From Burkholderiales bacterium (GTDB lineage: Bacteria > Pseudomonadota > Gammaproteobacteria > Burkholderiales > SG8-39), in the NCBI GenBank assembly GCA_005777205.1, contig SXNB01000038.1:1-13894 (forward strand): DNA of 13,894 bases, in the 5' to 3' direction. The position numbers and the translations under genes are program-made. Shown piece after piece: positions 1 to 6,541 of the stretch; position 1 is the stretch's first letter; every line of letters begins with the position of its first letter. A model generated the notes under the pieces. The model did no database searches. It was not told where the DNA came from and worked only from the letters and a program-made list of their open reading frames with translations.

Positions 1-519
1 CGGGTGGAACACCATGCCCGGGTCCTGCAGCAGCGGGGTGAGGTCGCGGCCGTCGGCCGCCGCCGGCAGCAGGCGCTCGAAGGGGTTCGAGGTGAACAGC
101 ATGAACGCGAGGAAGCCGATGCTGATCAGGCCCATGACGCCCAGGATGCGCGCCAGCATCGCCTCGGGCAGGGCGCGGCTGAAAACCGATACCGCCAGCG
201 ACCATAACGACAGCATGAGCACCCACAGTAGCAACGAACCCTCGTGGCTGCCCCACGTCGCGGCGAGGCGGTAGGCGAGCGGCAGCGCGGAATTGGAGTT
301 GGTGGCGACGTTCAGCACCGAGAAATCGTTGACAGTGAACGACCAGCCCAGCGCGCCGAAGGCAAATGCAACGAACACGAACTGCCCCTGCGCCGCAGGG
401 CGGGCGAGCGCCATGAAGGCGGGCACGCCGCGCGCGGCACCGTAAATCGGCAGGATGCCTTGTACCAGCGCGATGGCGAGCGAGATGAGCAGCGCGAAAT
501 TGCCGAGCTCGGGAATCAT
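1..519 (-). CDS. ccmF: CcmF, cytochrome c haem lyase subunit (N-terminal part, cut by window edge)
   Basis: CcmF is the large membrane haem lyase component of System I cytochrome c maturation; it takes haem from holo-CcmE and, with CcmH, attaches it to apocytochrome c at the periplasmic face. The 173 visible residues start MIPELGNFALLISLAIAL and include several hydrophobic segments and the family-typical stretches WSFTVNDFSVLNVATNSN and TWGSHEGSLLLWV. The last visible residues are MVFHP, where the family HPP motif begins; the WWD haem-handling motif and most membrane helices lie off the left edge. The ATG at 519 follows the ccmE stop by 7 bases and has a GGAAAG-like ribosome site upstream. 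It is the sixth gene of the ccmABCDEF operon. Identity is very secure; only completeness is unknown. Confidence 0.96.
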   Translation of the reverse strand, partial: MIPELGNFALLISLAIALVQGILPIYGAARGVPAFMALARPAAQGQFVFVAFAFGALGWSFTVNDFSVLNVATNSNSALPLAYRLAATWGSHEGSLLLWVLMLSLWSLAVSVFSRALPEAMLARILGVMGLISIGFLAFMLFTSNPFERLLPAAADGRDLTPLLQDPGMVFHP

Positions 520-526
520 GCGGGGA

Positions 527-985
527 TCACTTTCCGGGCACCAGGGACTTGGCGGCGCCCTCGTTGTGCGCCTTCTTCAGCGCGTCGGCCGCCTCGGGCG
601 GCATGTAGTTCTCATCGTGCTTGGCGAGCACTTCCGACGCACGGAACACGCCGTCGGGCCCGAGGCGCCCCTGCGTCACCACGCCCTTGCCCTCCTTGAA
701 CAGGTCCGGAAGGATGCCGGTGTACGTCACCGGGATGTCCTTAGCGGTATCGGTGACCACGAAATCCACCGTAAGGCCGTCGGTGCGGCGCTTGAGGCTG
801 CCGTCGCGAACCATGCCGCCCAAGCGGAAAGTCTTGTCCAGAGGCGCTTCCTTCGCCGCCACCTGCGTCGGGCTGAAGAAGAACACCAGGTTCGACTGGA
901 ATGCGTTCAGAACCAGCGCCGCGCCGACGCCGAGCAGCGCCAGTCCTCCGACAACGGCGGCGAGGCGGCGGTGGCGGGGTTTCAC
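527..985 (-). CDS. ccmE: CcmE, periplasmic haem chaperone
   Basis: CcmE binds haem covalently in the periplasm and carries it from CcmABCD to CcmF. The 152-residue protein has a short basic N-terminus, one membrane anchor (about residues 8-27), then the beta-barrel domain. The haem-binding motif AKHDENYMPPE is intact, with the covalent-binding His at 123 and the axial Tyr at 127. I chose the GTG at 985 because it gives the usual N-terminus VKPRHRR and overlaps the ccmD stop as GTGA; the frame stays open upstream to about 1033, but that would add 16 atypical residues and overlap ccmD further. Length matches the family (about 150-160). It sits between ccmD and ccmF, in translationally coupled arrangement. 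Confidence 0.96.
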   Translation of the reverse strand: MKPRHRRLAAVVGGLALLGVGAALVLNAFQSNLVFFFSPTQVAAKEAPLDKTFRLGGMVRDGSLKRRTDGLTVDFVVTDTAKDIPVTYTGILPDLFKEGKGVVTQGRLGPDGVFRASEVLAKHDENYMPPEAADALKKAHNEGAAKSLVPGK

Positions 986-1116
986 GGATTGGCCTTGCCG
1001 CGTGCCAGCAGCCAGACTTCCACGCCGATGCACAGCGCGGTGACACCGTAGGAACCCCAGACGAATGCGCCGTAGCCGCCCATGGCGATGAACTCCGAAA
1101 CGCCGCCCCAGTTCAC
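982..1116 (-). CDS. ccmD: CcmD, small haem exporter subunit
   Basis: CcmD is a small single-pass membrane protein that stabilises the CcmABC-CcmE complex and is needed for release of holo-CcmE. The 44 residues include the family-typical SEFIAMGGYGAFVWGSYG, one hydrophobic helix (VTALCIGVEVWLL) and a short basic tail. Two starts are possible. The GTG at 1116 overlaps the ccmC stop as GTGA, has AGGAG nine bases upstream, and yields a VNWGG N-terminus resembling homologues that start MNW. An ATG at 1137, with AGGA upstream, would add seven residues (MGQERDT). I prefer the GTG on family resemblance. It is easily missed by gene callers because of its size and double overlap. Confidence 0.88.
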   Translation of the reverse strand: MNWGGVSEFIAMGGYGAFVWGSYGVTALCIGVEVWLLARGKANP

Positions 1117-1844
1117 CGTGTCCCGCTCCTGACCCATGCTGCGTCCTGTTCGCGCGCGACGATGATCGCCCTGACTCGCGCCAGCGACACCGCTATCGAG
1201 TACATCCACGCCGCGAGCGCCATCACCAGCATGCCTGCGAGCATGGTCGCGGCCATGGACGGGGCGCGCGTCAGGCTCACCGAGGCGCCCTGGTGCAAGG
1301 TGTTCCACCACTGGACGGAGAAATAGATGATCGGGATGTTCACCACGCCCACCAGCGCCAAGATCGCCCCGGCGCGGTCGGCGCGCTGCGGGTCGTCGAT
1401 CGCTTCCTTCAGGGCCATGAATCCTAGATACAGGAACAGCAGGAAAAGTTCCGAAGTCAGCCGTGCATCCCACACCCAGTAGGTGCCCCAGGTCGGTTTT
1501 CCCCACAATAACCCTGTCACGAGCGCGACAACGGTGAACATGGCGCCTGTGGGGGCGAGGGCCGATGCCATCATCCCCGACAACCGCGTGTTGAGTACCA
1601 GCCCCAGCCCGGCCCAGCCTGCCATCACCAGGTAGAGGAACATGGACATCCAGGCCGCGGGCACGTGGATGAAGATGATGCGGTACGACTCACCCTGCGT
1701 GGCGTCCGTGGGCGCGACAAAGAACGCGATGTAAAGCCCGGCGACGCCGAGCAGCGCCGCGCTCCAGCCGAACCACGAAATCATCCTGCCGGCGACCGGA
1801 TAGAACGCCTGCGGCGAGGCAAAGTTGAACAGATTGGAGAACAT
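1113..1844 (-). CDS. ccmC: CcmC, haem handling/export membrane protein
   Basis: CcmC is the membrane protein that presents haem to CcmE. The 243-residue protein has about six membrane helices. The WWD-type tryptophan-rich motif is present at about residues 114-133 (WGKPTWGTYWVWDARLTSEL). The two axial haem ligand histidines are at 60 (FIHVPAAW) and 184 (NTLHQGAS), the same numbers as in the E. coli protein. I chose the ATG at 1844, which overlaps the ccmB stop by one base (TGATG); a TTG immediately before it is in frame but unneeded. The stop overlaps the ccmD start. All expected catalytic features are intact, so it should be functional. Confidence 0.97.
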   Translation of the reverse strand: MFSNLFNFASPQAFYPVAGRMISWFGWSAALLGVAGLYIAFFVAPTDATQGESYRIIFIHVPAAWMSMFLYLVMAGWAGLGLVLNTRLSGMMASALAPTGAMFTVVALVTGLLWGKPTWGTYWVWDARLTSELFLLFLYLGFMALKEAIDDPQRADRAGAILALVGVVNIPIIYFSVQWWNTLHQGASVSLTRAPSMAATMLAGMLVMALAAWMYSIAVSLARVRAIIVAREQDAAWVRSGTR

Positions 1845-2512
1845 CAATCGAGGGCGACGCGTAGCGCCGCGCAGGTTGCCCAGAGACCCAAGGGTAAGGA
1901 TACCGCAAGCAGCGCACCCAGCAGGGAAAGATGCGGCCCTGGCGCAATGCCCGAGAGCGACGCGGTGACCGCGCCGGCGCCGAACACCAGCGCCGGAACG
2001 AATAGCGGCAGCACCAGCAGGCCGGTGAGGACTGCCGCGCCGCGCACGCCCAGGGTGAGCGCGGCGCCCGCGGCGCCGATCAGGCTCAGCACCGGCGTGC
2101 CAAGCAGCACCGCGCCGAGCAGCACGAGGAGCGCATCGCCCGGGAGCCCGTATTGCAGCCCCAGCAGCGGCGCGATCAGCGCCAGCGGCAGGCCGGTGGT
2201 GAGCCAGTGCGCGGCGATCTTCGCCACCACCACCGCCGGCAGCGGCTGCGCGGAGACCACCATCTGCTCCAGCGTCCCGTCAGCGAGGTCGGCGGCGAAC
2301 AGGCGCGGCAGCGACAGCAGCGCGGCAAGGAGGGCGCCTACCCAGATCACGCCGGCGGCTATCGCGCGCAGCTGGCCCGGCTCGGCGCCGGTGCCCAGCG
2401 GGAACAGGCTGGCGACGATGACGAAGAAGATGAGTACGTTAAGCGCGTCGCCCTTGCGGCGCAGCGCGACCAGCAGGTCGCGACGCAGGACGAGCACAAT
2501 TGCCGCCGTCAT
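1844..2512 (-). CDS. ccmB: CcmB, haem exporter ABC permease subunit
   Basis: CcmB is the integral membrane partner of the ATPase CcmA in the System I complex that uses ATP to release holo-CcmE from CcmC/D. The protein is 222 residues, the usual family length, and very hydrophobic, with about six membrane segments. Family-like stretches include LVLRRDLLVALRRKGDALN near the N-terminus, then LFAADLADGTLEQMVVSAQP and the glycine/leucine-rich C-terminal helices. The ATG at 2512 overlaps the ccmA stop as ATGA. The open frame continues upstream to 2800 inside ccmA, but that extension is a shadow of ccmA in another frame and is very Arg/Ala/Gly rich. No defects are seen. Confidence 0.96.
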   Translation of the reverse strand: MTAAIVLVLRRDLLVALRRKGDALNVLIFFVIVASLFPLGTGAEPGQLRAIAAGVIWVGALLAALLSLPRLFAADLADGTLEQMVVSAQPLPAVVVAKIAAHWLTTGLPLALIAPLLGLQYGLPGDALLVLLGAVLLGTPVLSLIGAAGAALTLGVRGAAVLTGLLVLPLFVPALVFGAGAVTASLSGIAPGPHLSLLGALLAVSLPLGLWATCAALRVALD

Positions 2513-3129
2513 ACGCCGAGGTTCACGGTCTGGGTGTTGCCGGCGGCGATCGGCACCTCCTGGTGCGAGGTCAGCACCAGCATGCCGCCGCGCGCGAGGT
2601 GCGCCTCGGCCAGCGCGCGCACGCGGCTGATGGCGTTCTCGTCCAGCGCGGCGAAGGGCTCGTCCAGCAGCCACAGCGGCAGCGGGACAGCGAGAGCAAG
2701 CCGCGCCAGCGCCGCGCGCCGGCGTTGGCCCTGCGACAGGACCCGCGCCGATAATGGCGCCAGGTTGCCGATGCCTAGGGCCTCCAGCGCCATGCGGCAT
2801 TGGTCATTGCTCGCGGCGATTCCTGAAAGCCGCGCCGAGAACATAAGGTTCTCCGCGACCGAGAGTTCGTCCTTCACCGCCGGTGCATGGCCGAGGTACA
2901 GCATCTCGCGCCCGTAGCCTTCGGCGATATCGCCCAGCTTCTCGCCGCGCCAGAGCACTTCTCCAGCGGCGGGGCGGGTGAGGCCGGCCAAGATGCGCAG
3001 CAGGCTGGTCTTGCCGCTGCCGTTGGCGCCGAGCAGTCGCGCGAAGCCGCCCGGCTTGAGCGCAAGGGAAATATCGGAGAACAGGCGCCGCTCGCCGCGT
3101 TCACAGGCGAGGTCTTTCGCATCAAGCAT
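2509..3129 (-). CDS. ccmA: CcmA, haem exporter ABC ATPase subunit
   Basis: CcmA is the cytoplasmic ATPase of the CcmAB complex. The 206 residues hold a full ABC ATPase set: Walker A GANGSGKTS at 34-42, a glutamine-type signature LSQGQ at 131-135, Walker B LWLLDEP at 152-158 and the switch His in TSHQ at 189. The start is uncertain. I use the ATG at 3129, giving the family-like MLDAKDLACERGERRLF. In-frame ATGs at 3138 and 3150, and open frame to 3249, would add residues not seen in relatives. It is the first gene of the ccm operon. Only 85 bases separate it from the divergent transporter at 3215, so the promoters of both should lie there, though I see no convincing -35/-10 pair. Confidence 0.95.
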   Translation of the reverse strand: MLDAKDLACERGERRLFSDISLALKPGGFARLLGANGSGKTSLLRILAGLTRPAAGEVLWRGEKLGDIAEGYGREMLYLGHAPAVKDELSVAENLMFSARLSGIAASNDQCRMALEALGIGNLAPLSARVLSQGQRRRAALARLALAVPLPLWLLDEPFAALDENAISRVRALAEAHLARGGMLVLTSHQEVPIAAGNTQTVNLGV

Positions 3130-3214
3130 GTATCTCATTTTACGTGGCATTCCGGGTGTTCCTGGCGGCGAAACGCGCCCGCCTGAGCGTTCGATTTCAG
3201 GTATCGTGCGGCGC

Positions 3215-4420
3215 ATGCCCGCCAACCGCTTCTTGGTTCCGTTCCTCAACCTCGGCCACGGTCTCGATCACCTGGCGATGCTGGTGTTCCCGACCGCAGT
3301 GGTCGCGATCGGGCGCGAATGGGGACTGCCTTACTCGGAACTGCTGCCGCTCGCGCTGGGCAGCTTCATCGCCTTTGGCGCCTTCGCCATTCCCGCGGGC
3401 TGGCTGGCGGACCATTGGAGCAGATACAAGACGATGGTGGTGTTCTTCGTCGGCATCGGCCTGGCGCTGTTCGCCACCGGCCTCGCGCAGTCGCCCTGGC
3501 AGATCGCGCTCGGCCTCACTGTCGTGGGCGCATTCGCCGCGATCTACCATCCGGTGGGCATTGCGATGCTGGTGGTCTCGCCGGAGAAGATGGGCAGGAT
3601 GCTGGGTTGGAACGGGCTCTGGGGAAACATGGGCCTGGCTTTCGCGGCCCTGCTCACCGGCGCGCTGGTGGACGCCTTCGGCTGGCGCACGGCGTTCTTC
3701 GTGCCAGGGGTGATTTGCGTCGCCGCCGGCATCGCCTTCCTGCGGCTGGTGAAGGACCCGGGCAAGGTGAAGAAGACCTCGAAGTCCCTCGGCCTGCACA
3801 TGGACACGCGCATGCTGGCGCGCGTCATGGCGATCATGCTGGTCGCCACCGCCTTTGGCGGTATCATCTTTAACTCCACGATCATCGCCATGCCCAAGGT
3901 GTTCGACGAGCGCCTGCAGGGGCTGACCCAGACCAGCCTCGGTATTGGCGCGCTGGTGGGGGTCGTCTATACCCTGGCCGCATTCGCCCAGGTGCTGATG
4001 GGCGCGCTCATTGATCGCATGGAGATGCGCCGGCTGATGATCGCGGTGGGCTTGATCCAGATCCCGATGTTGTTCCTGGCCGCGAACCTCGAGGGTTGGT
4101 GGATGCTAGGTGCCGCGCTGCTCATGATGCTCGCGGTGTTTGGGCAGATACCCCTGAATGACGCCATCGTCGGCAAATACGTGGCCGATGAGTTTCGCGC
4201 GCGCGTGCTGGGGGTGCGCTACGTGGTGTCGCTGGGCGTGGCGGCGTTGGCCGTGCCGCTGATCGCAACCCTGCACAAGACCGAGGGCGGCTTCGCCAAC
4301 GTGTTCATGGTGCTGGCGGTGCTGGCCTCGGGAATCTTTGTCGCGGCGTTCTTCTTCCCCACGCGAACCGAACTGGCGGCGGAGAAGGAGCGCAACGCCG
4401 GCCAGGCGCAGGCCACCTGA
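3215..4420 (+). CDS. MFS transporter, fosmidomycin-resistance (Fsr)-like
   Basis: This is a 401-residue inner-membrane transporter of the major facilitator superfamily with about 12 predicted helices. The first half has the loop 2-3 motif region (GWLADHWSRYKTMV) and the stretch AFAAIYHPVGIAML, whose HP-G resembles Fsr-type exporters; the second half repeats the pattern (LMGALIDRMEMRRLM). A hydrophilic central loop around residues 185-200 (VKDPGKVKKTSKSLG) separates the halves. The start is the ATG at 3215 (MPANRFLVPFLNLGHGLDHL); the frame is open further upstream, but that stretch overlaps ccmA on the other strand and is not membrane-like. Substrate is unknown. It stands alone on the plus strand, divergent from ccmA and convergent with the selenoprotein gene, whose stop is 11 bases away. 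Confidence 0.88.
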   Translation: MPANRFLVPFLNLGHGLDHLAMLVFPTAVVAIGREWGLPYSELLPLALGSFIAFGAFAIPAGWLADHWSRYKTMVVFFVGIGLALFATGLAQSPWQIALGLTVVGAFAAIYHPVGIAMLVVSPEKMGRMLGWNGLWGNMGLAFAALLTGALVDAFGWRTAFFVPGVICVAAGIAFLRLVKDPGKVKKTSKSLGLHMDTRMLARVMAIMLVATAFGGIIFNSTIIAMPKVFDERLQGLTQTSLGIGALVGVVYTLAAFAQVLMGALIDRMEMRRLMIAVGLIQIPMLFLAANLEGWWMLGAALLMMLAVFGQIPLNDAIVGKYVADEFRARVLGVRYVVSLGVAALAVPLIATLHKTEGGFANVFMVLAVLASGIFVAAFFFPTRTELAAEKERNAGQAQAT

Positions 4421-4436
4421 GGCGCCCAGCCTCAGG
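4416..4436. terminator. Hairpin spanning two convergent stop codons
   Basis: A perfect 7-bp inverted repeat, CCTGAGG at 4416-4422 and CCTCAGG at 4430-4436, with a 7-base loop, contains the stop codons of both the transporter (TGA ending at 4420) and the convergent selenoprotein (TGA beginning at 4434 on the minus strand). There is no T-run on either side, so it is at best a weak or Rho-assisted bidirectional terminator. Its position, rather than its strength, supports the call. Confidence 0.45.
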
Positions 4437-4965
4437 ACGGCCGGCGTTCGATCAGGGCAAGGATCTTCGGCAGCGCTTCGTCCGCCAGCGCAACCAGTTC
4501 CGCGGGCGTGCGGTTCTGCACCGGATGCGGCACCCAGACCAAGCCGGCGGCGAAGCCAAGCGATTTCATCTGCGCATCCGCCGCTTGGCGGAAGGCTTCC
4601 GTGGCCACGCCGCAGCCCGGGATGCCACGCCGGTCGAGATTCTGCAGGTCATGCAAACTGCACGACGTACAGGAACCTCAGTCGGCGAGTCCTTCGACCA
4701 CGACGTCGCAGCGCTCGACGATGTCAGCGAGCACCGCTTCCGGCGCGGGCTTGGTGTGCGTGGGCTTGGCGAAGCGCAGCACCTCCAGCCCGCGCGCGCC
4801 CAGCCGCGCCGCGAGCGTGTCGAGAAACTCCTCGCTGCGCTCCTTCGAGATACACAGCAGGCCGATGGTCGCCTTGCCGAGGTCCGGCGGCGGCGCAAGC
4901 CGTTCGCGCTGCACCGCCGCGGTTTCCGCGGTCGGATCGCGCATGACATAGCCTTCCTGCGTCAT
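4432..4965 (-). CDS. UGSC-motif selenoprotein (in-frame UGA read as Sec96)
   Basis: I read this as one 177-residue protein with selenocysteine at position 96, encoded by TGA at 4680-4678. The frame is identical on both sides: residues VVVEGLAD precede the UGA, and GSCTSCSLHD follow, giving the motif U-G-S-C-T-S-C, i.e. UxxCxxC. This matches the UGSC (seleno)protein family known from selenoproteome surveys. The N-terminal half looks like an alpha/beta fold (KATIGLLCIS strand, then helix). The second half has IPGCGVATEAF (Cys118) and GLVWVPHPVQNRTPAEL. Start ATG 4965 has AGGAG eight bases upstream and overlaps the upstream gene stop as ATGA. A SECIS-like hairpin follows the UGA. Function is unknown; a redox role with the thioredoxin-domain neighbour is inferred. 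Without Sec decoding, the product would stop at 95 residues. Confidence 0.88.
4648..4666 (-). promoter_or_regulatory. Candidate bacterial SECIS element
   Basis: On the mRNA, 11 bases after the UGA, GUCGUGCA pairs with UGCAUGAC to form an 8-bp stem (seven Watson-Crick pairs and one G-U) around a three-base GUU loop. The loop G is about 20 bases after the UGA. Known bacterial SECIS elements lie inside the coding sequence just downstream of the UGA, with a small apical loop beginning with G that SelB recognises. Distance, stem length and loop G all fit. Pairing was done by eye, with no folding energy computed. Confidence 0.72.
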
Positions 4966-6395
4966 GTTCCGATCTCCTGTGAAACGACTTGAACTTCGCT
5001 GTTGCGGCGTTGTGCGGTCCAGCCGCCAATGACGGCCGAGAATAGACCTCCGCTTGCCCCGGCGCGCACCACCAGCAAACCGCCAGGATGGAATTTGTCC
5101 ACCAGTTCGTTGGCGTGCGACGGGTCGATGCCCTCGGCGACGCCGCCGGCGCCACGAACGAGGTCGCGACCCGGGCGCTTGAGCGCCTGCCACAGCCCGG
5201 CCTCGATTTCCCCGCGTCCCCAGCCGGCCTGTTTGTAGATGTCGTAGTGGTCCGGCGAGAGCACCAGAATGGCGTGCGACCACTGCGCGAGCTTGGGGTG
5301 GCACACCGACCACAGCGTGAGCGCCAGCGAGCGAGACAGGCTTTCCGGGTCGCGCGAGCGCTGGTCGCAGACGCCGTGCACGCCGTCGCCGTGGAACAGC
5401 GTCACGGTCGAGGTGCCGCGCGCGTGGCCGCGCGCGACGTTGAGCGGCACCCAGTCCGGGTCGGCCTCGTCCTCGGCGAAGCAGAAGGTGTATTTGCCCG
5501 GATTGCCAAGTATGGATCGATCAATTTCCTGCGGCCGGCCGCCGCCGACGTTGCGGATTACCAACTGCAGCGCGCGCCCGATGGTGGCGTTGGCGCGGTT
5601 GCCCTGGCCCAGCGCGTTGCCGGCCCAGTTCATGCCGATGCGCTTGGTCACCGGGCCGTTGACGATCACCACCGGGCCGGAGAACCACAGCGTCGCGAGC
5701 AGGCCATGCATCGAGAATTCGGGCTTGAGCGCGGCTTCGATCGCCGCCAGCACCACCGGGAAGTACTCTGGTCGGCAGCCCGCCATCACCGCGTTGACGG
5801 CCACCTTCTCGATGGTGCATTCGGCGAGATTGGGCGGAATGAGGCCGATGACTTCGTCCGGCTTGCGGGTGGTGCCGGCCAGCATCCTCGCGATGCGCAG
5901 GTCGGTTGGCGGGATGACCGGCAGGCCGTCGGACCAGCCGCGGTCGTAGGCGACTTCGTGCGGGTCGTCCATCTCGCCCACTTCGATGGGCCGCGAGGCG
6001 AGCTTGAGGTCGCCAAACTTGAGCGCCAGCCGCTCGGGCATGCCCGGATCCATGGTGATGGAGCCGCAGCCGGGGCGGGAGGGCGGCAGGTCCTTGCCGA
6101 TGTTCTCGATGCCGGTTAGCCGTGCCCAGTCGGCGCGGTTCCAGCCTTCGGTGCGCGCGACTTCGCGGCCGCCTTCAAGGCGTATGAGCGTCGGGACGAT
6201 CTCGACCTTGTGCTTCCAAGACTGTTCCAGCGAGCGGTCGTCGAGCGCGCCGCCGGTCTGCTCGGGAAATGCGGGGTCGTCCTGCGACCAGAGCGTGAGG
6301 CGCGCGCGCGCCTTCAGGCCAGCCAGAACCGGTCCGACCATCCGGCAGGTCTCGCATTCGCGCTTGAGGAGGACGAGGAACTCGGCGGCAGCCAT
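4962..6395 (-). CDS. Thioredoxin-domain protein, UGSC-selenoprotein partner
   Basis: This 477-residue protein has an N-terminal thioredoxin-like domain (about residues 1-100) with active-site CETC at 14-17 and a cis-Pro segment IVPTL at 66-70. A linker with PGCGS (Cys110) leads to a large C-terminal domain (about 140-477) that I recognise only as the domain that travels with UGSC proteins; it includes GWSDGLPVIPPT, IEKVAVNAVMAGCRPEYFPV and NWAGNALGQGNRANATIGRA. Several more cysteines are scattered (AEC, AGC, TFC, GVC, VCH). There is no signal peptide, so it is probably cytoplasmic. I chose ATG 6395 because it starts right at the thioredoxin fold; ATG 6407 and an open frame to 6473 are alternatives. 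The stop overlaps the selenoprotein start (ATGA), implying coupled translation. Its reaction is unknown. Confidence 0.75.
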   Translation of the reverse strand: MAAAEFLVLLKRECETCRMVGPVLAGLKARARLTLWSQDDPAFPEQTGGALDDRSLEQSWKHKVEIVPTLIRLEGGREVARTEGWNRADWARLTGIENIGKDLPPSRPGCGSITMDPGMPERLALKFGDLKLASRPIEVGEMDDPHEVAYDRGWSDGLPVIPPTDLRIARMLAGTTRKPDEVIGLIPPNLAECTIEKVAVNAVMAGCRPEYFPVVLAAIEAALKPEFSMHGLLATLWFSGPVVIVNGPVTKRIGMNWAGNALGQGNRANATIGRALQLVIRNVGGGRPQEIDRSILGNPGKYTFCFAEDEADPDWVPLNVARGHARGTSTVTLFHGDGVHGVCDQRSRDPESLSRSLALTLWSVCHPKLAQWSHAILVLSPDHYDIYKQAGWGRGEIEAGLWQALKRPGRDLVRGAGGVAEGIDPSHANELVDKFHPGGLLVVRAGASGGLFSAVIGGWTAQRRNSEVQVVSQEIGT

Positions 6396-6494
6396 GCGCC
6401 GAACCATGCCACGGGAAGTGGCGCCCGGACAACCCTGAATTGCGAACGCGCGGGTTTTCGCTGCAAGGACCAAGTCCGCGCTTCATTGAGCGTT

Positions 6495-6520
6495 CAAATG
6501 TAACTGATCGGTTACATTTG
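6495..6520. promoter_or_regulatory. 26-bp palindrome, probable regulator operator
   Basis: Arms CAAATGTAAC (6495-6504) and GTTACATTTG (6511-6520) are perfect 10-bp inverted repeats around TGATCG, whose inner GATC is itself palindromic. The near-continuous symmetry and AT-rich arms inside GC-rich DNA look like a dimer-binding operator, of the kind TetR-family regulators use. It lies in the 146-base gap upstream of the thioredoxin-domain gene and downstream of the acyl-CoA dehydrogenase-like gene, about 100 bases before ATG 6395. No T-run follows, so a terminator is less likely. No regulator gene is present in the window. Confidence 0.6.
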
Positions 6521-6541
6521 GGCGCCCCTTTGGCGCTGGCG

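Noticed and set aside
1665..2630. Plus-strand open frame of 321 residues across ccmB/ccmC
   Set aside because: Ser/Arg/Ala/Pro-rich low-complexity translation, antisense to two intact ccm genes.
4432..4656. Independent 74-residue gene starting at TTG 4656 downstream of the UGA
   Set aside because: Same frame as the upstream half, no ribosome site of note, and the family motif GSCTSC lies before 4656, so it would be lost. Readthrough as Sec explains both halves.
4678..4965. A complete 95-residue protein ending at the UGA
   Set aside because: Ending exactly before GSC would discard the conserved half of the protein, and the downstream codons remain protein-like without a start.
5088..6119. 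Long plus-strand open frame of 343 residues opposite the thioredoxin-domain gene
   Set aside because: Composition is Arg/Ala/His/Gly rich with no recognisable domain; it is the antisense shadow of a gene with clear motifs.
6495..6520. Palindrome as a rho-independent terminator for the acyl-CoA dehydrogenase-like gene
   Set aside because: Stem arms are AT-rich and no T-run follows on either strand; the symmetric GATC core fits an operator better.
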